Positions 42,053-49,906 of a stretch of DNA of 64,000 bases are shown in pieces. The stretch lies in assembly GCF_004118265.1 (NCBI RefSeq), contig NZ_SDHW01000001.1, forward strand, positions 1,612,001 to 1,676,000. Reading direction: 5' to 3'. Position 1 is the stretch's first letter, and each line of letters begins with the position of its first letter. The position numbers were made by a program, and so were the translations under genes. The notes under the pieces were generated by a model. The model was not told where the DNA came from and did not search any database. It was given only the letters and a program-made list of their open reading frames with translations. Origin of the DNA: Lacibacter luteus. GTDB lineage: Bacteria; Bacteroidota; Bacteroidia; Chitinophagales; Chitinophagaceae.

Positions 42053-44185
42053 ATGCAAACCGAAAAGTTTTATTACGACAACAAGATTGTAAAATACTTT
42101 GCCAATGCCACAGCGCTTTGGGGAGTAGTAGGTATGATCGCAGGTTTGTGGGTTGCCATCCAGTTTTATTTTCCGGCTGCATCGCTCGATTATGCCGGCA
42201 CAACGTTTGGCCGCCTTCGTCCCATTCATACCAACGCCGTCATCTTTGCCTTTGTAGGTAACTGTATGTTTACCGGTGTGTATTATTCGTTGCAACGTCT
42301 TTGTAAAGCAAGAATGTTCAGCGATACCTTAAGCTGGATTCATTTCTGGGGCTGGCAATTTATTATTGTAGCTGCCGCAGCTACGCTGTTCTTCGGTTTT
42401 ACAACAGGTAAAGAATACGCAGAACTGGAATGGCCTATCGACATTATGATTACACTCATCTGGGTTGTATTTGGTGTAAACATGTTTGGCACTATTTTCA
42501 AAAGAAGAGAAAGTCATTTATATGTAGCCATCTGGTTCTATATCGCAACATGGATTACTGTTGCCATGCTGCACATTGTAAACTCCTTCGAAATGCCGGT
42601 ATCGCTGTTTAAGAGTTACAGCTGGTATGCAGGTGTGCAGGATGCGTTGGTACAATGGTGGTACGGCCATAATGCGGTTGCATTCTTTTTAACTACGCCT
42701 ATTCTCGGTTTAATGTATTACTTCCTGCCAAAAGCAGCGAACCGTCCTGTTTATTCGTATCGTTTATCCATCATCCACTTCTGGGCCCTCATTTTTATTT
42801 ACATCTGGGCAGGCCCACACCATTTATTATATACCGCCCTGCCCGATTGGGCACAATCGCTCGGTGTTGTGTTTAGCGTAATGCTGATTGCACCAAGCTG
42901 GGGCGGTATGTTAAATGGTTTGTTTACGCTCCGTGGCGCATGGGATAAAGTGCGTGAAGAACCGGTGTTGAAATTCTTTGTGGTTGCTGTTACCTGTTAT
43001 GGTATGAGTACGTTCGAAGGACCGATGCTGAGTTTGAAAAGTGTAAATGCTATTGCTCACTTTACCGATTGGATCATCGGGCACGTGCATATTGGTGGTT
43101 TAGGCTGGAATGGTTTTATGGCGTTTGGTATGCTCTATTGGTTAGTACCAAAAATGTGGGGCACTACTCTGTACTCAAAGAAACTTGCAACAAACCATTT
43201 CTGGTTAGGTACAATCGGTATTGTTATTTATGCTATTCCATTATACTGGGCAGGTTTTGCACAGGCAGAAATGTGGAAGACATTTACGGAATCCGGTCAA
43301 TTGAAATTCCAGTTCTTAGAAACTGTTACCAACATCATTCCCATGTACATTACACGTAGTGTTGGTGGCACATTGTATCTCATTGGTGCAATAATGATGG
43401 TGTACAACTTATACAAAACAGCAAAGAAAGGTTCGTTTATTGCAAACGAAGAAGCAGAAGCAGCACCGTTGGCAAAACATGCATCGCATGGTAAAGAATA
43501 CTGGCATCGGTGGATCGAAAAAAGACCTGCAACATTATTAGTGTTCAGTTTAATTGTTGTGGCTATTGGTGGTATTCTTGAAATTGTTCCCACCTTCCTC
43601 GTTAAATCGAATGTACCAACCATTACAAGTGTAAAACCATACACTGCACTGGAATTACAGGGTCGTGATATTTATATCCGTGAAGGTTGTTATACCTGTC
43701 ACTCACAAATGATCCGTCCGTTCCGTGATGAAGTTGCACGTTATGGCGAATATTCAAAAGCAGGTGAGTTTGTGTACGATCATCCCTTCCAGTGGGGCAG
43801 TAAACGTACAGGTCCGGATCTTGCACGCCTCGGTGGTAAATACCCCGACAGCTGGCATTACAACCACATGCTCGATCCACGCAGTATGTCGCCGGGTTCT
43901 ATTATGCCCAACTATCCCTGGTTGTTAGATAACGATCTGGATACTGCTTCTACCCCGGCTAAAATAAGAGCCATGCAAACACTGGGTGTTCCTTACGCTG
44001 AAGGATATGATGCGAAAGCAAACAAAGATCTGATGACGCAGGCCAATGGCATCCGCATCAGTTTAAAGATGGATAAAATTGAAACGCCTGCTAACAAAGA
44101 AATTGTGGCGCTCATCGCTTACCTGCAGCGTTTAGGTAAGGATATTAAAGCAGAAAAGAAAACTGAAACTGCTGCCGCTAATTAA
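42053..44185 (+). CDS. ccoNO: Fused cbb3-type cytochrome c oxidase subunits I and II (CcoNO)
   Basis: A 710-residue fusion typical of Bacteroidota. Residues 1-480 are CcoN: twelve-span haem-copper oxidase catalytic subunit with GRLRPIHTNAVIFAFVGN, WWYGHNAVAFFLTTP, WAGPHHLLYTALPDW and GHVHIGGLGWNGFMAFGM, which supply the His ligands of haem b, b3 and CuB. Residues ~500-700 are CcoO: a membrane anchor (LLVFSLIVVAIGGILEIV) and one haem c site REGCYTCHSQMIRPF with the axial Met in MSPGSIMPNYPW. It reduces O2 with high affinity and pumps protons. Confidence 0.97.
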   Translation: MQTEKFYYDNKIVKYFANATALWGVVGMIAGLWVAIQFYFPAASLDYAGTTFGRLRPIHTNAVIFAFVGNCMFTGVYYSLQRLCKARMFSDTLSWIHFWGWQFIIVAAAATLFFGFTTGKEYAELEWPIDIMITLIWVVFGVNMFGTIFKRRESHLYVAIWFYIATWITVAMLHIVNSFEMPVSLFKSYSWYAGVQDALVQWWYGHNAVAFFLTTPILGLMYYFLPKAANRPVYSYRLSIIHFWALIFIYIWAGPHHLLYTALPDWAQSLGVVFSVMLIAPSWGGMLNGLFTLRGAWDKVREEPVLKFFVVAVTCYGMSTFEGPMLSLKSVNAIAHFTDWIIGHVHIGGLGWNGFMAFGMLYWLVPKMWGTTLYSKKLATNHFWLGTIGIVIYAIPLYWAGFAQAEMWKTFTESGQLKFQFLETVTNIIPMYITRSVGGTLYLIGAIMMVYNLYKTAKKGSFIANEEAEAAPLAKHASHGKEYWHRWIEKRPATLLVFSLIVVAIGGILEIVPTFLVKSNVPTITSVKPYTALELQGRDIYIREGCYTCHSQMIRPFRDEVARYGEYSKAGEFVYDHPFQWGSKRTGPDLARLGGKYPDSWHYNHMLDPRSMSPGSIMPNYPWLLDNDLDTASTPAKIRAMQTLGVPYAEGYDAKANKDLMTQANGIRISLKMDKIETPANKEIVALIAYLQRLGKDIKAEKKTETAAAN

Positions 44186-44230
44186 TAACCCGAAGCGGAA
44201 CCGGGGTTCCGCTTCTTTAAAATATCTGCA

Positions 44231-44389
44231 ATGAAATTTATTCACTATCTCGAAAAGATCAGCAACGTAAGCATCTATGGTCTCAGTTCGTTTCTCATCT
44301 TCTTCATCTTTTTCTGCGCTGTATTTATTTATGTAATCCGTGCACGCAAGAGCGATATGAATGAGCAAAGCCGCATTCCATTGGATTAA
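44231..44389 (+). CDS. ccoQ: CcoQ-like small cbb3 subunit
   Basis: A 52-residue protein read directly from the sequence between ccoNO and ccoP. It starts MKFIHYLEKISNVSIYG, has one membrane span (LSSFLIFFIFFCAVFIYVI) and ends in a short charged tail (RARKSDMNEQSRIPLD). Size, single span and position match CcoQ, which stabilises the oxidase core. It lies 45 bp after ccoNO and 19 bp before ccoP. Confidence 0.85.
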   Translation: MKFIHYLEKISNVSIYGLSSFLIFFIFFCAVFIYVIRARKSDMNEQSRIPLD

Positions 44390-44408
44390 ACTCTTAAAAC
44401 ATCGAATC

Positions 44409-45590
44409 ATGTTCACATACAAACTTCATTTTATTAAACCATTCTTACGCAAACTGTTTGTTGCAGCTCCGTTGTTGCTACTGGGCAGTGTTGCTGCTGC
44501 ACAACAAACAGGCAGTGCACCTGCGCCATCAATATGGGATAATGCACTGGCATTAACCATGCTCCTCATCAGCCTGGTGTTATTGCTGGTTATTGCATTG
44601 CTCGCCAATGTGGTGCTTGGTACAGCTAAACTTCATTTCGATAAACAAAAGAAGAGCGGTACTGCTGCAAAAATTGTTTCCATTCTTTTATTGTTCTTAG
44701 CGCCATCGATACTGCATGCACAGAATGCAGCGGCTGAAGCAGTAGCACCTGCAGGACCATCATCAATTGGCGGATTAACACCGCTTACCTTTTGGGTATT
44801 GGCAGGGGTAATTGCAGTTGAGTTACTTGTAATTATTGTAATGGGCCTGTTTGTACAACGTTTCCTTGCAAAAGAAAAAATTGCAGTTGCTGCAGAAGAA
44901 GGTATTGCTGTGAAAACAAAACCATCGGGCTTTAAAGTTTGGTGGGATAAACTCAACAGCTTTAAACCAATGGAACAGGAAGCCAATATTGTACTTGATC
45001 ACAATTACGATGGCATCCGTGAACTCGACAACCGCCTTCCACCCTGGTGGCTCTATGGTTTTTATGTAACCATTATTATCGGTGGAATTTATTTGTGGCG
45101 TTACCATGTTTCTGAAACTGCTCCTTTAAGCAAACAGGAGTTTGAAATTGCCATGAAGAAGGCTGATGAAGAGAAGGCTGCTTATCTCGCAAAGGCTGCA
45201 AACAATGTAGATGAGAATACAGTAACGCTTATGAAAGAAGTAACTGCATTGGATGCAGGTAAAGCAGCGTTTGTTCAAATGTGTGCAGCATGCCATGGCA
45301 AAGCCGGAGAAGGAAGTGTTGGTCCTAACCTTACTGATGATTACTGGTTACATGGTGGCAGTATTAATGATGTTTTCAAAACCATTAAATATGGCTGGCC
45401 CGAAAAAGGCATGAAAGCGTGGCAGGATGATTTTTCGCCGGTACAGATTGCACAGATAGCCAGCTACATCAAATCGCTGAACGGCACAAACCCTCCAAAC
45501 GGAAAAGAAAAGCAAGGCGATTTGTATAAAGAAAATGGAGCAGCACCTGCAACAGACAGCACTGCAAAAAAAGAAGTAGTGATCAAGTGA
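44409..45590 (+). CDS. ccoP: cbb3 oxidase c-type cytochrome subunit III (CcoP)
   Basis: About 393 residues from MFTYKLHFIKPFL; an in-frame ATG inside ccoQ is rejected. It has extra N-terminal membrane segments (LALTMLLISLVLLLVIALLANVV; ILLLFLAPSILHAQ; VLAGVIAVELLVIIVMGLFV), then the CcoP_N motif LPPWWLYGFYVTIIIGGIYLW. Only one haem c site is present (CAACHGKAGEGSVGPNL), with WPEKGMKAW nearby for the axial Met. Proteobacterial CcoP usually has two haems; the single-haem, extended form is normal for Bacteroidota. It delivers electrons to CcoO. Confidence 0.95.
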   Translation: MFTYKLHFIKPFLRKLFVAAPLLLLGSVAAAQQTGSAPAPSIWDNALALTMLLISLVLLLVIALLANVVLGTAKLHFDKQKKSGTAAKIVSILLLFLAPSILHAQNAAAEAVAPAGPSSIGGLTPLTFWVLAGVIAVELLVIIVMGLFVQRFLAKEKIAVAAEEGIAVKTKPSGFKVWWDKLNSFKPMEQEANIVLDHNYDGIRELDNRLPPWWLYGFYVTIIIGGIYLWRYHVSETAPLSKQEFEIAMKKADEEKAAYLAKAANNVDENTVTLMKEVTALDAGKAAFVQMCAACHGKAGEGSVGPNLTDDYWLHGGSINDVFKTIKYGWPEKGMKAWQDDFSPVQIAQIASYIKSLNGTNPPNGKEKQGDLYKENGAAPATDSTAKKEVVIK

Positions 45591-45608
45591 TGATGAATAT
45601 CTAAAGCA

Positions 45609-47027
45609 ATGAATTTCGAAGAAAACATAGAACAGGTACAAAAACAGGATTCTTTCCGTGACAGGATTGCAACGGTTGATGCGCAGGGAAAACGTAAGTG
45701 GGTATTTGCGCAAAAACCAAAGGGTAAGTTTTACAATATCCGCACTTATGTAAGCTTTATCTTCTTCCTCATTTTTGTGGCACTTCCGTTTATACATGTA
45801 AACGGAAGACCCCTGTTTATGTTTAACATACCGCAGGCTAAATTTATCATTTTCGGCAAAGTATTCTGGCCGCAGGATTTTTTCATCTTCGGTATTATTA
45901 TGATCACATTCGTTGTGTTCATTGTATTGTTTACTTCAGCTTTTGGCCGTTTATTTTGCGGATGGGTTTGTCCGCAAACCATTTTTATGGAAATGCTGTT
46001 TCGCAAACTGGAGTATGTAATTGAAGGCGACGCAGCAAAGCAAAAACTGTTGGCTGCAGCACCCTGGAGCAGCGAAAAAATTGCACGCAAAGCAACCAAG
46101 CATATTGTGTTTTACCTGCTGGCATTCATAATTGCCAACATTTTCCTTGCCTATATTATTGGTGCAAAAGACCTGTGGGCTATGATGCAGCACCCGGCAC
46201 AGAATGTTGGCACCATTGCATCGCTCATGGTTTTTTCTGCTGTATTCTATGCGGTGTATGCATTCTTTCGTGAACAGGCTTGCACAGTTGTTTGTCCGTA
46301 TGGCCGTTTGCAAGGTGTACTGCTCGATAAAAATTCTATGGTAGTTGCGTACGATTACAAACGTGGAGAAGAACGTAAAAAGTTTAATAAGAAAGAAGAA
46401 CGCACTGCAGGCGATTGTATCGATTGCCATCAGTGTGTAAAGGTTTGCCCTACAGGTATCGATATCCGTAACGGTACACAAATGGAATGTGTGGGTTGCA
46501 CAGCCTGCATCGATGCATGCGATCATATGATGGAAAGTGTAGGCTTTAAAAAAGGGTTGATCCGTTATGCAAGCGAAAACGGTATTGCCAATCACGAAAA
46601 ACTGCACTACACCCGCCGTATGAAAATGTACACCGGGTTATTAATTGTATTAACAGGTTTGCTTACAACACTCTTGCTTTCGCAGAAAGAAATAAAAGCA
46701 ACTGTAATGCGTACACCGGGGCTGCTCTACCAGGAAAAAGGGCAAGACAGTATTTCGAACCTGTACAATATTAAGATCGTTAACAAAACCATGAACGATA
46801 TTCCGTTAACCGTTAAACTCGAAGGCGAAAACGGAACGGTACAGCAAGTGGGCAATGCTATCCATGTAAAAAAAGAAGGACAAGGTGCCGGATCGTTCTT
46901 CATCATTCTTCCTAAACAGGTCATCAAACAACGCAAAACAGTTTTGCATATAAGCCTGTACGAAGGCGATAAAAAAATCACCACCGTGAAAACAAATTTT
47001 CTCGGCCCTATTTCATCAACCAATTAA
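45609..47027 (+). CDS. ccoG: CcoG/RdxA-type polyferredoxin
   Basis: A 472-residue membrane iron-sulfur protein. Membrane spans include YVSFIFFLIFVALPFI and IIMITFVVFIVLFTSAFG. Cys motifs are CGWVCPQTIFME, ACTVVCPYGRLQ, and two 4Fe-4S ferredoxin motifs CIDCHQCVKVCP and CVGCTACIDACD. The C-terminal Ig-like domain (IVNKTMNDIPLTVKLEGE) is normal for the family. CcoG reduces copper for the CcoN CuB site. It lies 18 bp after ccoP. Confidence 0.95.
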   Translation: MNFEENIEQVQKQDSFRDRIATVDAQGKRKWVFAQKPKGKFYNIRTYVSFIFFLIFVALPFIHVNGRPLFMFNIPQAKFIIFGKVFWPQDFFIFGIIMITFVVFIVLFTSAFGRLFCGWVCPQTIFMEMLFRKLEYVIEGDAAKQKLLAAAPWSSEKIARKATKHIVFYLLAFIIANIFLAYIIGAKDLWAMMQHPAQNVGTIASLMVFSAVFYAVYAFFREQACTVVCPYGRLQGVLLDKNSMVVAYDYKRGEERKKFNKKEERTAGDCIDCHQCVKVCPTGIDIRNGTQMECVGCTACIDACDHMMESVGFKKGLIRYASENGIANHEKLHYTRRMKMYTGLLIVLTGLLTTLLLSQKEIKATVMRTPGLLYQEKGQDSISNLYNIKIVNKTMNDIPLTVKLEGENGTVQQVGNAIHVKKEGQGAGSFFIILPKQVIKQRKTVLHISLYEGDKKITTVKTNFLGPISSTN

Positions 47028-47038
47028 AACAATGCACA

Positions 47039-47482
47039 ATGACACTTAACTGGGGACATAAAGTAACACTTGGCTTTAGTGCTTTTGTAATCTTCATGTT
47101 TTTTATGGTGTACAAAAGCATGCATACCGATTTTCAACTGGTATCGAAAGAATATTACAAAGATGAACTTGCTTACCAGCAGGTAATTGATGGCACAAAG
47201 CGTGCAAATGAATTAAGCACAACAGTAAGTGTTGCACAAAGCAACGAGACCGTTACCATTCAACTGCCGGAAGAATTGAAAGGAAAAAAGATCAGCGGAA
47301 ATATTTGGCTTTACTGCCCTACCGATGACAAGAAAGATCAACGCTTAACATTAACAGCTGATGCTGATGCACGTTTACAACTGGAACGGAAAACAATTGC
47401 TGCAGGCAACTATGTACTTAAAATTAACTGGACAGCAGATGGTACTGCATTTTACAACGAACAACCACTTACAGTAAAATGA
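47039..47482 (+). CDS. ccoH: FixH/CcoH-family cbb3 assembly protein
   Basis: A 147-residue protein. One N-terminal span (VTLGFSAFVIFMFFMVYKSM) with the family motif NWGHKVTLGF and the conserved LVSKEYYKDELAYQQVIDGTKRA, then a beta-rich periplasmic domain (VTIQLPEELKG, GNYVLKINWTADG). It supports assembly of the oxidase with CcoI. Its stop overlaps the start of the next gene (ATGATG), so both are coupled. Confidence 0.9.
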   Translation: MTLNWGHKVTLGFSAFVIFMFFMVYKSMHTDFQLVSKEYYKDELAYQQVIDGTKRANELSTTVSVAQSNETVTIQLPEELKGKKISGNIWLYCPTDDKKDQRLTLTADADARLQLERKTIAAGNYVLKINWTADGTAFYNEQPLTVK

Positions 47483-48186
47483 TGTTGCAGGCAATAACCG
47501 GAGGATTGGTGCTCGGTGCATTCAGCAGTTTGCATTGCGTTGGCATGTGCGGGCCGCTTGCACTTGCATTGCCTGTACAACATTTACCTGTTTGGCAACA
47601 ACGCCTGGCTGCGTTTATGCACAGCTTGGGACGCATTGCTACATATGCGTTGTTTGGTTTGCTGTTTGGTTTTGCAGGCCGCAGTTTGCAACTGGCCGGC
47701 TTTCAGCAATGGTTATCCATCATCAGCGGTGCTGTTATTTTATTTTTCCTTGTTAACTACTACCTCTTACACAAAAGCTGGCAACCTGCTATTACAGTAA
47801 AACTCAACCAGGCTGTACAGCAATTAATGATCCGTTTGCTGAATAAGAAAACAACCAAAACCTATTTTCTTTTTGGTATGGTAAACGGCTTATTGCCATG
47901 TGGCATGGTGTATGTAGCACTTGCAGCAGCACTCAACTTTCGTGAAGTGGAAAACAGCATAGCTTTTATGAGCAGCTTCGGAGCAGGCACTGCACCGTTA
48001 CTATTGCTGCTTACTGTACTGGGTCACAGCATATCGTTTTCACTTCGCACTAAAATAAGAAAAGCCGTTCCGTATATCATGACAGTTATGGCAGTACTGT
48101 TGATTTTGCGTGGTTTAAATCTCGGCATTCCGTTTATAAGCCCTGTATTGGCCGGCTCAACTGCCGATCCGGTACAATGCCATTAA
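47479..48186 (+). CDS. SafE/TauE-like (UreH/HupE-type) membrane protein of the cbb3 cluster
   Basis: A 235-residue protein with six membrane spans. The first bears LVLGAFSSLHCVGMCGPLALALP; the fourth carries FGMVNGLLPCGMVYVALAAAL. The paired Cys motifs HCVGMCGP and LPCG resemble the DsbD/CcdA-like and copper-handling members of this family that follow fixH in many cbb3 operons. A role in copper delivery or redox during oxidase maturation is likely but not shown. It overlaps ccoH by 4 bp and ends the operon. Confidence 0.82.
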   Translation: MMLQAITGGLVLGAFSSLHCVGMCGPLALALPVQHLPVWQQRLAAFMHSLGRIATYALFGLLFGFAGRSLQLAGFQQWLSIISGAVILFFLVNYYLLHKSWQPAITVKLNQAVQQLMIRLLNKKTTKTYFLFGMVNGLLPCGMVYVALAAALNFREVENSIAFMSSFGAGTAPLLLLLTVLGHSISFSLRTKIRKAVPYIMTVMAVLLILRGLNLGIPFISPVLAGSTADPVQCH

Positions 48187-48195
48187 AAGCCACAA

Positions 48196-48261
48196 GTGAT
48201 GAGGATCATTAACGCTATTGACAACTGTTATAGAGAACCGCTTCGGCAAAATGTAGATTTG
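48196..48261 (+). promoter_or_regulatory. Tandem FNR/FixK-like boxes with a perfect -7 element
   Basis: GTGAT-GAGG-ATCAT (48196-48209) and TTGAC-AACT-GTTAT (48218-48231, one mismatch in the right half), centres exactly 22 bp apart. TAGATTTG (48254-48261) matches TAnnTTTG and begins 29.5 bp after the second centre. It drives the coiled-coil gene that follows. Confidence 0.72.
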
Positions 48262-48298
48262 CTTAATTGTGGAACTCAATTGTTCACACAAAAAAACA

Positions 48299-48694
48299 AT
48301 GATCACTATTGTTATGGGTAATAATAAAAAACTTTTTCAATACCGTCACGAAAGTGATACGTGGAAGCGGTACCTGCAGTTTATACAGCAGGAGAATAAC
48401 CACTTGAAAACACGTCTTTCGCAGGTATTGCAACACGATACAGATGATGAATTCCTGGAACGTGCAGAATACTTCCAAAGCAAGTTTATTGCTGAAGATG
48501 ACACTGTAAACATGTTACGGCAGGATGTTCATGAAATAGATCAAATGCTCGCTAAAGACAAAGTAGAAGAATCTTCGCTCATTAAAGAATTGCAGAAGAA
48601 GCTGAAGAAGATGAACAAGGATATGGAAATTGTAGAACGTCAGTTCAACAAACTGAAAACCGATTTCAATACATATTTAGCAGACAGCTTATAA
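48299..48694 (+). CDS. Unknown coiled-coil protein of the low-oxygen cluster
   Basis: About 131 residues from MITIVMGNNKKLFQY; a GTG ten codons upstream is in frame but less likely, and ATG five codons later is possible. It is soluble and highly helical: HESDTWKRYLQFIQQENNHLK, then a long Lys/Glu coiled coil (LIKELQKKLKKMNKDMEIVERQF). I do not recognise a family. It has its own tandem-box promoter, so it is probably part of the low-oxygen response, and lies between the oxidase operon and the regulator genes. Confidence 0.7.
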   Translation: MITIVMGNNKKLFQYRHESDTWKRYLQFIQQENNHLKTRLSQVLQHDTDDEFLERAEYFQSKFIAEDDTVNMLRQDVHEIDQMLAKDKVEESSLIKELQKKLKKMNKDMEIVERQFNKLKTDFNTYLADSL

Positions 48695-48770
48695 TAGTTT
48701 TACAGGAAATACAAACAGCATCTGATGCATTGAGGGGCATACAGGTGCTGTTCCTTTTTAAACCTTTTGT

Positions 48771-48806
48771 AAAACAAAAAAGCAACCTGCTTTACGCAGA
48801 TTGCTT
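48771..48806 (-). terminator. Terminator of the REC-CRP regulator gene
   Basis: On the minus strand the hairpin AGCAATCTGC/GCAGGTTGCT (loop GTAAA) is followed by TTTTTTGTTTT. Confidence 0.8.
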
Positions 48807-48836
48807 CGTGAACCAATGAACAACTTTCGGTTGTTA

Positions 48837-49892
48837 TCAGTTAATAAGGTTTTCGAGTTTCTTCTCGTTGATGATTACAATGTTGCCTTCTTTAATCTCG
48901 ATGAGTTTTTCCGAACGGAAATCGCCCAACGTACGTATTAACGATTCGGTAGCTGTACCTGCAATGCTCGCAAGGTTTTCACGACTGATGTTGATGGAGA
49001 ATTGCCCTTCGCCTACCTGGTATTTGCGCTGCAGGCTTATCAAGGCATCAGCAACTTTTTTACGTAAAGAGTTGTATGCAAGCCCCAGCAAATGCTCTTC
49101 CTTTTCGGCTACATTTTTTGCAAGCAGCTGAATAAATTTTTGTGCAACCATGCTGTTGCTGTTCATCAGTTCGTCAAAATCAGCTTTGGGAATAATAGCA
49201 AGTTCACTGTCTTCCATTGCTTCTGCTGTTTCTTTGTACGATCCGCCTTCGAGCAACGCAACATAACCAAGAAAATCGCCTTCAGTATATAAACCAACTA
49301 CCAGCTCTTTACCATCGTCGTTGGTTTTAAATGTTTTTACTTTTCCTTTTACAATATAAAACAAACGTGCAGCACGGTTGCCTTCGTTATAAACAGTTTG
49401 CTTTTTCTTGTATTTGTTTACATCACGATCGGCAGTAAGCGATTCCAATGCATCTTTCGAACCGGTTGCAGCAAGTAATTTATTAACTCCTTCAAGCCCC
49501 GAACTATATTCTTCCTTTAACAGATCTGCTTTTTTAATGCGGCCTTCAATTGCGTTTAAAAGTTCGGTACCGCTGAAAGGTTTGGTAATATAATCGTCGG
49601 CACCAAGTTCCATGCCCCTGCGTAAATCGCTGCGTTCTGTTTTTGCAGTAAGAAAAATAAAAGGGATGTTTTTTACCGCTTCATTTTTATGTAATGCGTG
49701 TAACACACCATAACCATCCAGCACCGGCATCATAATATCGCATACAATTAAATCGGGCTGTTCTGCCAAAGCTGTTTCAATACCAATTTTTCCATTTGGT
49801 GCAGTTACAACTTTGTAGTTGGCCAGTTCCAGTATCTCGGCTGTATTCTCCCTGATGTCGTCGTTATCTTCAATAAGCAGAATCTTTTTCAT
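48837..49892 (-). CDS. REC-CRP/FNR fusion response regulator (FixJ-FixK-like hybrid)
   Basis: A 351-residue transcription regulator joining a receiver to a CRP/FNR module. REC (1-120): acidic pocket LLIEDNDD, phospho-acceptor Asp52 in VCDIMMP, Thr82, Lys104 in YITKPFSG. Cyclic-nucleotide-binding-type barrel (about 155-255): YNEGNRAARLFYIVKGKVK, LYTEGDFLGYVALLEGG. HTH (about 300-335): ISRENLASIAGTATESLIRTL; Glu316 and Arg320 occupy the positions by which FNR/CRP proteins read TGA half-sites. The only Cys is in REC, so no FNR-type Fe-S cluster; activation should come by phosphorylation. It is 14 bp downstream of the PAS kinase gene and faces the cbb3 cluster. Confidence 0.9.
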   Translation of the reverse strand: MKKILLIEDNDDIRENTAEILELANYKVVTAPNGKIGIETALAEQPDLIVCDIMMPVLDGYGVLHALHKNEAVKNIPFIFLTAKTERSDLRRGMELGADDYITKPFSGTELLNAIEGRIKKADLLKEEYSSGLEGVNKLLAATGSKDALESLTADRDVNKYKKKQTVYNEGNRAARLFYIVKGKVKTFKTNDDGKELVVGLYTEGDFLGYVALLEGGSYKETAEAMEDSELAIIPKADFDELMNSNSMVAQKFIQLLAKNVAEKEEHLLGLAYNSLRKKVADALISLQRKYQVGEGQFSINISRENLASIAGTATESLIRTLGDFRSEKLIEIKEGNIVIINEKKLENLIN

Positions 49893-49906
49893 TCTTCCTG
49901 ATTTTT

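Noticed and set aside
48837-49892. FNR-type Fe-S oxygen sensing by the REC-CRP protein
   Set aside because: The only cysteine is in the receiver domain; FNR needs four.
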